Assembly: GCA_033296705.1 (NCBI GenBank) | Contig: MU856906.1 | Location: 60,112-124,111 of the forward strand | Length of the DNA: 64,000 nt | Source: Chaetomidium leptoderma | Lineage: Eukaryota > Ascomycota > Sordariomycetes > Sordariales > Chaetomiaceae | Reading direction: 5' to 3' | The notes under the pieces: generated by a model | What the model was told of the DNA's origin: nothing | Databases searched by the model: none | The model's input: only the letters and a program-made list of their open reading frames with translations | Position numbers and translations under genes: made by a program | Shown: piece after piece, positions 1 through 10,574 of the stretch | How the letters are laid out: every line of letters begins with the position of its first letter | Position numbering within the stretch: position 1 is the first letter of the stretch

Positions 1-16
1 GCAATGAATGTGAGGG

Positions 17-45
17 CTGGACTGGACTGGACTGGACTGGACTGG
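17..45. repeat. GGACT pentamer microsatellite
   Basis: About five to six tandem copies of the 5-mer GGACT/CTGGA, read directly from the sequence. Confidence 0.85.
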
Positions 46-420
46 CCCGGCGCGTGCGCGTCTTCTTCTTCACCGCCGCCCCTGCGCGAGGCTCAGCTGA
101 ACCCGAACCTCTTATTTTCTTGCCTCCCCCCCTCCTCCCCCCACCCCGCCTGCCCCGTTTCCGGCCGGAGCCAAGAAAAAGCCCGCTACCTACGGGCATC
201 GGAGCCCGAACCGAGTTCACTGGACGGGGCCCGGGGATCGGGGTGGGGTCGGGAGAGAGGAGCAGGGGGGTTGGAGTGGTGGAGGAGGAGGCGAACGGCG
301 AAGTTCGGGAAAGGGGGGATGAGAGTCGGTGAAAAAAAGGCAACTAACTCCGTTCTCGGCTTTCCCGCGTCGGCCGGCCGCTGTGTGTGGGGGGTTGAGT
401 GAGACTGATCTGCTCTACTC

Positions 421-480
421 TGCTCTTGCTCTTGCTCTTGCTCTTGCTCTTGCTCTTGCTCTTGCTCTTGCTCTTGCTCG
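421..480. repeat. (CTTGCT)n hexanucleotide microsatellite
   Basis: About ten near-perfect copies of the 6-mer CTTGCT. It is the purest microsatellite in the left part of the window. It creates artificial Leu/Ala, Ser/Lys, Ala/Arg and Glu/Gln frames on the two strands, none of which looks like a gene. Confidence 0.95.
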
Positions 481-583
481 GGAAGGGGTGGAAAGGAGAT
501 GGATGGCGAAGCCCGGAACGGGAGTCGGTGGGAAGAAAGGCAATTCGTTCCTTTTTCCTGGTGGCTCCCTCCCTCCCGCGTCG

Positions 584-611
584 GTCGTGGGTCGTGGGTC
601 GTGGGTTGTGG
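584..611. repeat. GTCGTGG heptamer tandem repeat
   Basis: Four head-to-tail copies of the 7-mer GTCGTGG, the last with one substitution (GTTGTGG). Confidence 0.85.
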
Positions 612-2259
612 GTTTGTATGTTTCTCTCTGCGAGGGATGCCGCGGCGTGGAAACACCACACCAACAACAGGCTGCGCCTTGGCAGTACCTATTGTTTTGC
701 TCGTGCGGGGGAGCAAACAGTACTAGAAAACAGTAATTGATCACAAAATACACAGAGCAAGAAAAACATCACTGGCGGCTGTGCCCTTGTCCTCACCCTT
801 GCCCTGCGCCGCGCCGCCCTCCCGCCTCACCTCATCAGTCAGCGGGGGGCGTATGTAGCCTTGCGGCTCTCTCTCGTTAAGTTATTATTCCTCCTCTACC
901 TGAAACACAGCCGCGCATGGTTTGGGTGGAGTTTTTGTTTTTACATATCTCATCTCATCTTTATTTTGTCTTGACCGCTAGTTACGAGATGGGATTGGAA
1001 TTGATGCCCAACGGATCCTTCTTTCCGTTGGCCCTTTTTGATAGTACTATCACCGGAGGAGTGGGGGAACTTCCCGGATAGGTATGTACATATGTAGGTT
1101 AGGTGAAGTGAGGGTGCGGTGAGTTTTAATGAGGCGGAGTGAGAGGGATGGATGGATGACGGACGTGGGTAGGTACGAAAAGACCTGGGGAGGATGGGGT
1201 CACGAGTGAGCAGGGGAACCGACGACACCGCCCTGGCTGTTGTGTAGGCATCCATCAGTTAACGGGGGATGGATGTCTTCCTCTTGTCGGAGACGATAGG
1301 ATGGCGATGAGGGGACTTGCCTGTATGTACATCAAATGTAGGCGGTTGCTTGGCCTGTAGCCTCATGGGGAATTACATCTAGCCGCAGCAGTTGGTGGAC
1401 GCAAACCCTCGCCGACATCGTGAGGCTCTGCTCGATTGGCGGAGTGAGCGGGCATGCACATGCAAGCAGAATCCCGGCGCTTGGGGGGTGCATTTCCCCT
1501 GCCAGGCTCAGCGCTTCCGATTGAGAGCACTGCCGTCAAGTGGAAGGAATCATATCACACCAGAGGGAGAAGAAGTGAGACAGAAAATGGACACACCAAG
1601 GCGCAGCCCGTACGTAGCACATGTATTTCTCTAGTTACGCGCGGCCCCTGAGCTCATAGAAACCTCTCTTGACGGGAAACTGTCCTTATGATAGCCACCT
1701 GATAAGAAAAGGGGCAGTAGACCTTACCCCAGATCTGCGTAGCCGTCCGTGAAACGCCCCGTTACACAGAGCAAGGCTGTCCAGCCCGGTCAGTGGTCGT
1801 GCTACGACTCCGATGGTGACAGAGGAGGGCCTGGTGCCACCGTTCCACCAAATCTGCCATAAAAAAGTGAGGCGTTGGTTGAGTGATTACCCGGTAGGTA
1901 TGTGGATGCTCCCGTTGTGGGTGTCACCGGATGCCTCAGGGGGGAGTACCATATCCCCTCTCCTGTGATAGCCATGCGTAACACCAAAGATCACCGTCCT
2001 CCAAAAGGCCGCGCCATCTGTACTCCCACACCGCGGTAGCTAATGTGCGGCGTCGGAAGCGGCCGTCGGTTCGTGAGCCCGCGGGCCGGAACTCTCCTTT
2101 CTCCCCTCTCCCCTCACTTCTCAGGTCTCAAGGGGGTATCCGAGACACGATGGTGTAAAGGCAGTACTTGCTCGTCCATGCATGTTTCAGGACGGCATGG
2201 GAGCCACGAGGTGTCTGGAGATGGGTGTATTTGGCTGCCATTTCCGTAGGAACGAAGCC

Positions 2260-4019
2260 CTATGAGGAGCCAAAGTCCCAGAGGCTGACAAGCAAGCTGT
2301 CCTTCTCCTCCGGAGCCGCGTCGGTCTTTGTGAATATCCTCTTGGGGATCATGTACTCGACGACGGGCGGCTTCTTGACTTCCTTGAACATTTCGGCCTC
2401 GAAGAACTGTGCGCTGTTAGTCCAGTTCATCGGCTCATAGTGGTATATCTAACTTACACTGCCGTAGGAGTGGTCCAGGAAGTCCTCCAGGCTGTATGTC
2501 TGCTTGGTGAACTGCTCCGAGATGATCTTGGCGATGGTGGCGACGTTGGGATGGTAGTGAGATTGCAGTTGCACAATCTCCCACAGACAACTGTCGATGG
2601 CGTGCGTTTCCATGGGATCTCTCTCCTCGGGTAGAAAGGGATCCTCCAAGCCGTGACTCTCCATCAAATCCTTCTCCTCGGTCGTCCGAGGCACCCGGTG
2701 CATCATGAAGGTTGTGAGGGGATGCTTCTTGAAGAGGTTGTAGAACCACGGCACAATCACGACGATGGCACTAGGCGGCGCATTGAGGGCCAGGCGTGCC
2801 AAGCGCTTGATAAAACTGGCAACGAGCACGGCGGGCAGATGGGACGACCCGAGGAAGGTGTCGAGCAGGCGGATAAAGCGAGAGCGGTGCTTGGAGTGGA
2901 GGATATCCGCATCGAGCAATGAGTAGAGCTTGGTGAAGAACTCGGGGTAGTCGAGGTTGCGTTCCTGCATCAGGTAGAACACGCCCGACAGGGCGAGAAG
3001 CGAAATGGAGCCGCCCGAGTTGTAGCAGTCGGTCAAAAAATCCATGAGCAGTTCCGGTTGGGTGAACCAGGGGGCAATTGACGTCGCCATGACTTCCAAA
3101 ACCTTCTTCCTTTGCTCCTTGCTCAGCCCGAGGTGCATGAGTGCTAGCCACGCCTCCTGAGCCTGCTTCTTGTGTTGCGACAGAGAGCGTAGCGGGTGCT
3201 TCTTCTTCTGGGGCGGCTCGATGTAGAAGTCCTCCAGCGCCTCGCTGGACTCGGGCACGTCTTCCATGCTGATCAGCATATCAAATACAATATTACGGAT
3301 GTCCTCGTCGACTGTGTGCTCGCGGTCTGTCAGATAGGTCCTGTTTTCCATTGTTAGTAGGGTATTTGACCTCAGAACGGTAGGATAGCCTACTTGATGG
3401 CCTCGAATGTGTAGAAGCGGATGTCGTCGTATTCGTCAATGAACTTCTCGGAGAACTGTTCCCGTAGCTGCTCAATAGGGGATTCGAGGAGGCTGGCGAC
3501 GATGTCCGAGAAGAAATACCGGGGGAAGACTGCTTCCCCGCGGTCGCCGAGGTGTTGGGCTTCGGCTTTGAGGAGGGCCATGGCCAGCATCAGGCCGTTC
3601 AGCGCCAGCTTTTTGCTCCGGAACATGGATAATAGAGCCCCCCTATAGTCGGCCAGACGGTCCCGAAGCCAGCTGGTAACGGCGGCGTCCTTTTCTGACA
3701 CATCCTTCCTCTTGACCAGGTTGCCCGCGGCCAGCAGCCGGATGAAGATGCGACACAGGGCTTCGGAGGCGGCTAGGGCAGGCTTTCGGTCCTCGTCGTG
3801 CTTCTGTGCAAGTTCGACCAGGGTCGCGATGTTGTTGTAGTGCTTCCTGGACTCCTGGATCTCGGTTTCGAGCTTCTTGATCCTTGCCTTGAAGTCATGA
3901 TCGTCGCTGTTGTCGTCGCCGCCCGCGGATTTCCTCCTCTTTTTGCTCGCGTCCCCGTTCTCCTGGCGCTTCCTCTTGACTGCAGGCGTAGCTGAGACTC
4001 CCTCAACAGCGGCCGGCAT
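2260..4019 (-). CDS. NOC4: Nucleolar complex protein 4 (Noc4; CBF/Mak21 family)
   Basis: Small-subunit ribosome biogenesis factor. In yeast, Noc4 pairs with Nop14 in the nucleolus for 40S pre-ribosome processing and export (family knowledge). Three exons on the minus strand: 4019-3394, 3340-2458 and 2406-2260, with introns of 53 and 51 nt. The first intron has a CTAAC branch, and splicing rejoins FEAIK to TYLTDREH in frame. The product is 551 aa, nearly the length of yeast Noc4 (552). It has a basic, Lys/Arg-rich N-terminus (about residues 15-35), a short coiled segment, and the CBF/Mak21 domain in the second half (HSKHRSRFIRLLDTFL, VPWFYNLFKKHP, and the terminal LEDFLDHSYGS). The chosen ATG gives MPAAVEG. 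An in-frame ATG at 4082 would add 21 residues. It is divergent from ATP4. Confidence 0.93.
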
Positions 4020-4334
4020 CGTGACTGAATCCTGGCTGAAATATCCCGGGTATGGTGCAGCGTGTGGTCCTCCGATCTTCAACTTCGAATTTCGAGTTTC
4101 GCGGTTCCAGCAAAAATTAAGTGGGGGGCATGTCTAATCGAGCGGAAATTTGAAGATGCCAAGCCTGAGTGGTTCTAGCTTATCGTCCGACATCAGCCAT
4201 GGCTCCACGTGACATTCTCACGGCAAAGAGCCGGGCCAACTCATTCCGTTAAAACCTCAATTCGAACTTGGCAGCAAGGAGCTCCGACAACGTCAAGCCG
4301 TCACGTCACCCTATCCGATCACCCAAAGTTCACA
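4020..4334. promoter_or_regulatory. Shared divergent promoter of NOC4 and ATP4
   Basis: Only 315 bp separate the two start codons, which point away from each other, so both 5' UTRs and core promoters must lie here. I see no TATA box or clear operator. Confidence 0.6.
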
Positions 4335-5302
4335 ATGGCGTCCCGCTTGGCGAGAAGTGCTGTCGGTGAGTTGCGCTTCTAATTCATAGCTACGCGCGGG
4401 CCAATTGAAGCGACAAGAAAGAAAAGAAAGAAAGCTGACCCGAGTGCGCCGTTCGTTGAAGGGGCTGCCCGCCTGCGACCGAGCATCACTCCGCGCGTCC
4501 TCCCTGCCGTGTCGACCGCCGTCACGGCCCGCAGCAGCAGCAGCACCGGCGCCAGCACCAACGTCCCTGCGACCGACCCCAAGACCAAGGCCCAGTCGAT
4601 CCTCGATGCGCTCCCCGGCAACAGCATGCTCTCCAAGACGGCCATCCTCTCGTCGGCCGCCGGCATGTCCATCTACGCGCTCAGCAACGAGTACTACGTC
4701 ATGAACGAGGAGACGGTCGTGGCCGTGTGCCTACTCAGCGTCTGGGGGGCTCTCATCAAGTTCGGCGGCCCCATGTACCGCGAGTGGGCCGAGGGGCAGA
4801 ACGACAAGATCAAGAACATCCTCAACTCTGCGCGCGCCGACCACACGCAGGCCGTCAAGGTCCGCATCGACGACGTCAAGCAGATGTCGGGTGTCATTGA
4901 CGTGACCAAGACGCTGTTCCAGGTGTCCAAGGTGGGGGCAGCCGTGTTGCTTTTTTTCTAGTTGGGGACTGTTTTGCTGATGGTGATGTTATCTAGGAAA
5001 CCGCCAAGCTCGAGGCCCAGGCGTACGAGCTCGAGCAGCGGACGGCGCTGGCGGCCGAGGCCAAGAGCGTGCTGGATTCGTGGGTGCGGTACGAGAGCCA
5101 GGTCAAGCAGCGGCAGCAAAAGGAGCTCGCCCAGAGCATCATCGCCAAGGTGCAGAAGGAGCTGGAGAGCCCCAAGATGCTGCAGCAGATTCTGCAGCAG
5201 AGCGTGCTGGATGTTGAGAGTTAGTCGTGTCCCTTTTTCGTGTCATCAGTTTGCGACGTAACTAACAGTACTCCAGGAATCGTCTCTTCCAAGGCTCAAT
5301 AA
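4335..5302 (+). CDS. ATP4: Mitochondrial F1Fo ATP synthase subunit 4 (subunit b)
   Basis: Peripheral-stalk subunit of complex V in the mitochondrial inner membrane. It links the Fo sector to F1 via OSCP (family knowledge). Four exons: 4335-4365, 4462-4931, 4997-5219 and 5277-5302, with introns of 96, 65 and 57 nt. The last intron has a CTAAC branch just before its acceptor. The product is 249 aa. The Arg/Ser/Ala-rich, acid-poor N-terminus (MASRLARSAVGAARLR) fits a mitochondrial presequence. Next come a Pro/Asn linker, two hydrophobic segments (SMLSKTAILSSAAGMSIYAL and TVVAVCLLSVWGALIKFGG), then a long charged helix typical of subunit b. The final exon codes only the last eight residues (IVSSKAQ after the junction Arg). 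If the last intron were retained, the protein would stop after VES. Confidence 0.93.
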
Positions 5303-6176
5303 ACGGCTACTTTTGACACTCTGATAGAGTTGCGGAGCGAGATTCCCTTTGTTGTACCAGTGTCCATACACATTACACGCCCCTGTGCATTAGCCCCAAT
5401 ACAACCTTTCTTAGTCTCGTCTCGACGGCTTTGATAGTCGGCCGCTGGTCGAGCTATTCCTGCCTTGTCCAGCAAGGCTGTGGGTGTGACAACCAGCCGG
5501 CTAGCTAGCTCGCGACTAAACTGCAAGGAAATCTCTCCAACGCATGAGTCGGTGTGATATGATTTTGCCGCTATAAGATTGCATCGTGGAGGGTAAAGCG
5601 TGGGGGTCAGCTCTGCCATTGCTGTTCCATGCTGCAAGTCCAGTCCAGAAACTAGGTGGGATAAAAAGAAAACAGACAACGATAAGTTTCAACTCATCAG
5701 AAAGCCAACTCGCTCTCGATGAAATAGAAACCCAGCACGTGCTATCCTCGGAGTGTGTTGCTCTTTGTGTGTGTTTCATGCTTGGGTGGGGCAGCTCCAA
5801 GCTCCCTCCCCTAGCTCCCGTCTCATGTCGACGGCAAGTACATGTACAGAATATGTGCCTCGCCTCACAGGGATCCACGACGATAAAGACGGCTCATCCC
5901 CGCCACTTACTTCACTCCATACCAAAACCCAAATGATATCATGAGGCCCGGCAAACATCCGAAAAACCCGAATCGGGGAATGCAGTAACGATCATCTCTC
6001 AGGATATAGGATTACCTCAACGTCGACAATCATTGCATCCTTGGCAACCTCAATCGCCAAAACTGGGAACAGGACTCGGCTCTTATCAATTCATCCATCA
6101 GTATTGAAAGGCTGTCATCAAAAACACCCAAACTACGGCAACACTGCCATAAGTAACTACGGACGGAGGCAAGGAC
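5303..6176. other. ATP4-YVC1 intergenic region
   Basis: 874 bp between tandem genes. It probably carries the ATP4 3' UTR and the YVC1 promoter and leader. No supportable gene or repeat seen. Confidence 0.6.
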
Positions 6177-8992
6177 ATGGGGGACGGACTGGCCAGCCAC
6201 GACTCTGAGGCCATCTCCAGCAGCAGCAGCAGCAGCAGCATCATCGACCAATCCGGAGTCGACCCCGGACCCGGACCCGGACCCGGCGCCGGTCGCGATG
6301 GTGCAGCACCAACCACGGGCGTCCACCACCAATCAATCCGGATCCAGGAGCCGCTCGAACGCCGGCCACTCCTCGCCCAGCGCGCCGCCTTTGCGCACAA
6401 CCTCGACGGCGACGTCTACTCGTGCTACAGCTACGGAGGCACCTCCTCCTCCAACCATCCCCCCAACCCCAACAGCAGCAATGCCGCCCACCGCGGCTTG
6501 CCCGTCTACACCACCATCCACCGCATCCGCCGCGACATCATCAGCGTGGTCGAGGACTACCTCTCGCTGGACCAGCTGCGCGACGTGCGCCTCAACGTGT
6601 CGGTGATCCGCCCGCTCGTCGACAAGCTCTACGAGCAGGACGACATCTCCATCGTGTACTGTCTGCTCGTCAACCGCGCCCAGTTCCTGTCGGAGCAGGC
6701 CCACCTGAGCAACCGCCAGAATGTCAACTTCACGCGCGGCATGCTGTGCGAGCTGATCGCGACGCGCATCCTGCGCCGGTTCAACGAGGATAACGACGGC
6801 GATGGCGGCGCCCGGAACATGCTGGTGCTGGCCCATATCCTGATTGCCGGCTTTGAGCCCTTTCAGAACGCCCCCGACGTCATTCGGGACGAGGTGGGCG
6901 CTTCGACGGCCCATCATCGCACGCTGCCGGCGCTGGAAGTGGCCATTTTGAGTGAGAGTCGGATCTTCTTGGCGAGTACCAGCTGTCAAAAGATGTGAGT
7001 CCCCCTTCCTCGCTGGAAAGAATTGGGGGTGAGATTGGTTGGGATTGGTGTTGATGATGGAGTGAAATTGCAAACAAAAAAAGTGTCGACGCCATCTACG
7101 AGGGCCGCGTTATTTACACCCCCTCGAGCTTCATGGACATCATCCCCGACCGCTACAAGCAACGGCCCATCTCGCTGTACAACCCGCGTGCGGCGCCGCT
7201 GCTCAACCACTACCGCTTGGTAGTGCCGCGCACGAGGAACTACCTCGAGATTATGCACTTTGTGCTGCTCCTGGCGCTGTATCTCGCCTTCATGAGCGAG
7301 CGTGACGCCCGCCGGGTTACCAACCTCGAGATTGTCTTTACCGTCTATGCGCTTGGCTGGGTCCTGGACCAGTTCGCGACGCTCTTGGAGCATGGGTGGT
7401 ATGGCAGAGAACTGTAGTCTTGAGAGAAAAACCTTTTGGCTAACCGGTCTTAGGGACGTCTACGCCCAGAACTTGTGGTCCTTCCTCGACGTCACGTTTG
7501 CCGTCATCTACTGGGTCTATCTGGCCATCCGCATCTACAGCTGGGGAACCGGGAGTTTCGAAGCAGGGCAGCAGGCCCTCGACGTGCTTGCCATCGGCGC
7601 CCCCGTGCTGATCCCCCGTCTGGCGTTTAACCTGCTCTCGGACAACCTGGTGTTCTTATCGCTCAGGTCCATGATGTCCGATTTTGCGCTGCTGTCAGCT
7701 CTAGCGGCGTGGTGTTTCCTCGGCTTCCTACTGTCGTTGATCTGGCTTGGAAACGGTAATTTTGGCGCTGCGTAAGTTGCTCAACTTATTGACTTTTAAT
7801 GGTTGGCCAACTAACACACCGCAGGACCATCAGCAAGTGGATGATCTACATCTGGTTTGGCCTGGATGGATCCGGCATTCAACACTCGGTTCGTCGTTCC
7901 CCCTCAAACAAACCTCACGTCGTCACTCTCCCACTGACACCTTTGCAGACCGACTTCCACAAAATCCTCGGACCTTCCCTGATGGTCACCTTTGCCTTTC
8001 TCGGAAACACCCTCTTCCTAACCATCCTCGTCTCGATGCTGTCCACCACCTTCGGCCACATAGTGAACAACGCCCCGGCCGAGATCCAATTCCGCCGCGC
8101 CGTCATGACCCTCGAGGGCGTCAAAGGCGACGCCATCTTCGCCTACCCGCCGCCCTTCAACATCCTCGCCATCCTGCTCCTCGTCCCACTCAAATTCTGC
8201 GTCTCCCCCCGCTGGTTCCACAAAATCCACGTCCTCTCCGTCCGCCTCATCAACCTGCCCATCCTCCTAATCATCGCCATCGCCGAGCGCCGCTCCCTGT
8301 CCCCTTTGTCCCCCCACAACAACAATTCCCTGCCACCCCTCTCCCCGGCACCCAGCCTCTCCAAGAGCCACCACCACCACCCAGCCCTCAAAATCCGCCG
8401 CCGCTTTTGGGAGCGCTGGCGCATCACCACCCACAGCGACATCTCCACCGTCTTTGAGGTGCCCCTCCCCGATTCCGTTCTTGACGAGATTGCTGGCGAC
8501 GACGATATGACGCGCCACCTCATCCGTAGGCAGTTTGCTACCGCCGCCACGGGGGCGGTGAGGGGGGGTGGTGGTGGTCCGTCTGGGGAGCAACAGCAAC
8601 AGCAACAACTACAACCAATGGTGGCGTCGGCGTCGCCAGTGGGATTGGCAAAGCCTGGGCCTGGGCCCGGCGGTCCGAGGGTTGTGGGCAGGCGAGACAG
8701 CATCGCGCCGTTTCCTGGGCTGAGGGCCGAGTTGCGGGGGGTGCTGAGCGAGAGTGATGAGGTGACGGATATTACCGCGCGGTTGGAGACGTTGGAGGAG
8801 AGTTTGGAGAGGATTGAGGGGTTGTTGGAGAGGTTGGTAAACAACAGTGCGGGTGGCGGGGGTAGTAATAGTAGTAGTGGTGGTGGTGGTGGTGATGGGA
8901 GTGAGGAGGGGGGTGGAGGGAGGGTGCAGATATTGGGGCGGCGGAAGTCGTTGTCGTTGGCCGAGTTGAATCGGGAGGCGGAGGAGGAGTGA
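6177..8992 (+). CDS. yvc1: TRP-type vacuolar calcium channel, YVC1-like
   Basis: Predicted cation channel that releases Ca2+ from the vacuole (Yvc1/TRPY family knowledge). Five exons: 6177-6994, 7084-7398, 7454-7771, 7825-7888 and 7949-8992. The four introns are 89, 55, 53 and 60 nt, and two have CTAAC-type branches. The product is 852 aa. The N-terminus is Ser- and Gly/Pro-rich (poly-Ser near residue 15), followed by a soluble region with VYTTIHRIRRDI. Hydrophobic spans fall at about 323-341, 349-373, 378-407, 418-438, 452-478 and 510-540. The pore region contains ISKWMIYIWFGLDGSGIQ, close to the Yvc1 pore motif, followed by MVTFAFLGNTLFLTILVSML. Two further hydrophobic stretches follow (about 573-588 and 597-615). 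The C-terminal tail has poly-Gly/Gln/Ser runs, a short coiled coil near 774-805 and no acidic calcium-binding cluster. Confidence 0.9.
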
Positions 8993-9363
8993 TGCTGTTT
9001 TTGGTGTCTTGATCTGATATGTTTTACTAAAGAGGTATTGCATGTCGCTCTCATAGAGATGGATGTCTATTTGTGTGTTGCCTTTGGATGGAGAGGTTTA
9101 TGAAGGTAACAACATACACGTTGTCCCTCGGCGACCGAGATATCTCGGCAGCCAGAGTTGGTTTCTTTCTTCACATCACACACACTCATACCTTTACCTC
9201 GCACCTTCCACATCAACCCCCTTCTACTCCAATACGTTCTCGCCTCTCGAACGAACCACCCCCAAACACCCAAAACCCCAAAAATACAAACTCGAGCTCG
9301 CTCATCCCCACCCCAACATTCTACAACCACAGAACAAAAAGGGGAAACAGCAAAGAAAACACC
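8993..9363. other. Intergenic leader of the small Cys-rich gene
   Basis: 371 bp. It becomes pyrimidine- and A/C-rich toward the ATG at 9364, as in many fungal promoters and 5' UTRs. No gene seen. Confidence 0.5.
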
Positions 9364-9878
9364 ATGTGTGTCGTCACACATTACCGCGATTTCCACTGCA
9401 ATCACAGCTGGGCCACCATCACCGTCCCCTGCTACCCCGGCATGGGCTTCGACACCTGCCCACAGTTCATTGACGGCCAGATGCGCGCGCTGCCGCAGCG
9501 GCTGGTGGCGCAGGGGGAGCCTTGCCCGAAGTGGTATGTCCTCTCCCTCCCCACCCTCCTTTCCTATTTTTCACTTACACCCTCCTTCCTTCCTACCTCT
9601 TCAGTTTTCCTGTTTCATTTTTTGTTGAGGGGGGAGGAAGTCATTTCTCGTTGAGGGGGAGGGGGAGGGGGAGAGGAAGAGGAATTACTGAGAAGGGGAT
9701 CGGATCTGAAAGGTCAAGTATGTGTGTGACTGACTATCGGTGATATAACAGCGATCTCGGAAATGTCCATGACCGCAACCAGACACGCATGGTCAGCAAG
9801 ATCCAGTATGGCTTCCGCTGGGGGCTGGGGCCGAACAAGACGGATCCGGGCTGTGATGTCAAGTGTTGTGTGATGTGA
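9364..9878 (+). CDS. Small Cys-rich conserved-looking hypothetical protein ending CCVM
   Basis: Function unknown. Two exons, 9364-9533 and 9752-9878, flank a 217-nt intron (donor GTATGT, a CTGAC-type branch near 9729, acceptor ACAG). The ATG has a good context (ACACCATGTG). The product is 98 aa with nine Cys (2, 12, 23, 32, 54, 57, 91, 95, 96) and several His, including an HCNHSW segment and CPKC formed across the splice junction. There is no hydrophobic signal peptide. The Cys/His spacing suggests a zinc-binding fold. The last four residues, CCVM, match a CaaX prenylation motif, with Met favouring farnesylation (family knowledge). The splice restoring CPKC and the clean stop argue that it is a real gene. 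A secreted effector is unlikely without a signal peptide. Confidence 0.6.
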
Positions 9879-10574
9879 GGTGGGCTCACATGGGTTCTGG
9901 AAAGGCTACCTAGGCAAGGGGGGGTGGTGGAAGTGATGTGATTCGGGGCGCTGAGGGGTGGTTGAGGCATGGCTTTGGAGTTTTTCGCTCTTCGTTTTGC
10001 TAGACAGCATTCATTATCGACTGTTGAAAATGGGGTTTGGGTTCAAGGGGGGAGGAGAATATAGGGGGAAGCAAAGGGAGCTAGGGGGTAAGGCTGCAAC
10101 TTAACCATGACTTCCAGAAGGCACTAATTGAGGGGTGTAATTCATACCATTCTCGGCATGTTGACTGAGTTGTCAAGTGGTTCAACACGCGATGACCATA
10201 ATTTGGCATGTTGGGGTTAGGGGGTGTTGAGTTGTTGGTTGTGAAATTGTGACGTGCTGACTATTAGCCACCAGTGAATCAACCATCACCCGCTCATTTC
10301 TCACAGGACCAGCCGAGCGAAAGCAGTTCTTACTTGACATGATATTAGTTCATCACCATTCAAGCATTCCTCTCATGTTGGGAGAAGGGTTTATGTGAAT
10401 TATATCACTCTCTCATCACGTGCCCCACCCGCCGAGTTTTCTGGCTTATATTCCCTCGCTGGCAATCTCTCTTCCCTTCCTCCCAAATCCGTCAAAAGTG
10501 AAGCCATCACCACACCAAACCCTCCTTACAAAACCTCCCACCCAGCTTTTTTACTCGGCCCAAAAAAAGTCAAA
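9879..10574. other. Intergenic region before MTQ2
   Basis: About 700 bp with no supportable gene. It is G-rich in the first half and AC/CT-rich just before the MTQ2 ATG. It probably holds the 3' UTR of the small gene and the MTQ2 promoter. Confidence 0.5.

Larger units (their letters stand above)
1..2259. other. gene-free stretch with simple repeats
   Basis: No supportable gene. Open frames on both strands are short, overlapping and low in complexity. The stretch holds three simple repeats listed separately and lies downstream of the 3' end of NOC4. Part of it may be NOC4 3' UTR or the flank of a gene outside the window. Confidence 0.6.

Noticed and set aside
186..753. Open frames with poly-Leu, poly-Ala or Glu-Gln runs over the CTTGCT repeat
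   Set aside because: Produced by the microsatellite on both strands in several frames; no flanking gene structure.
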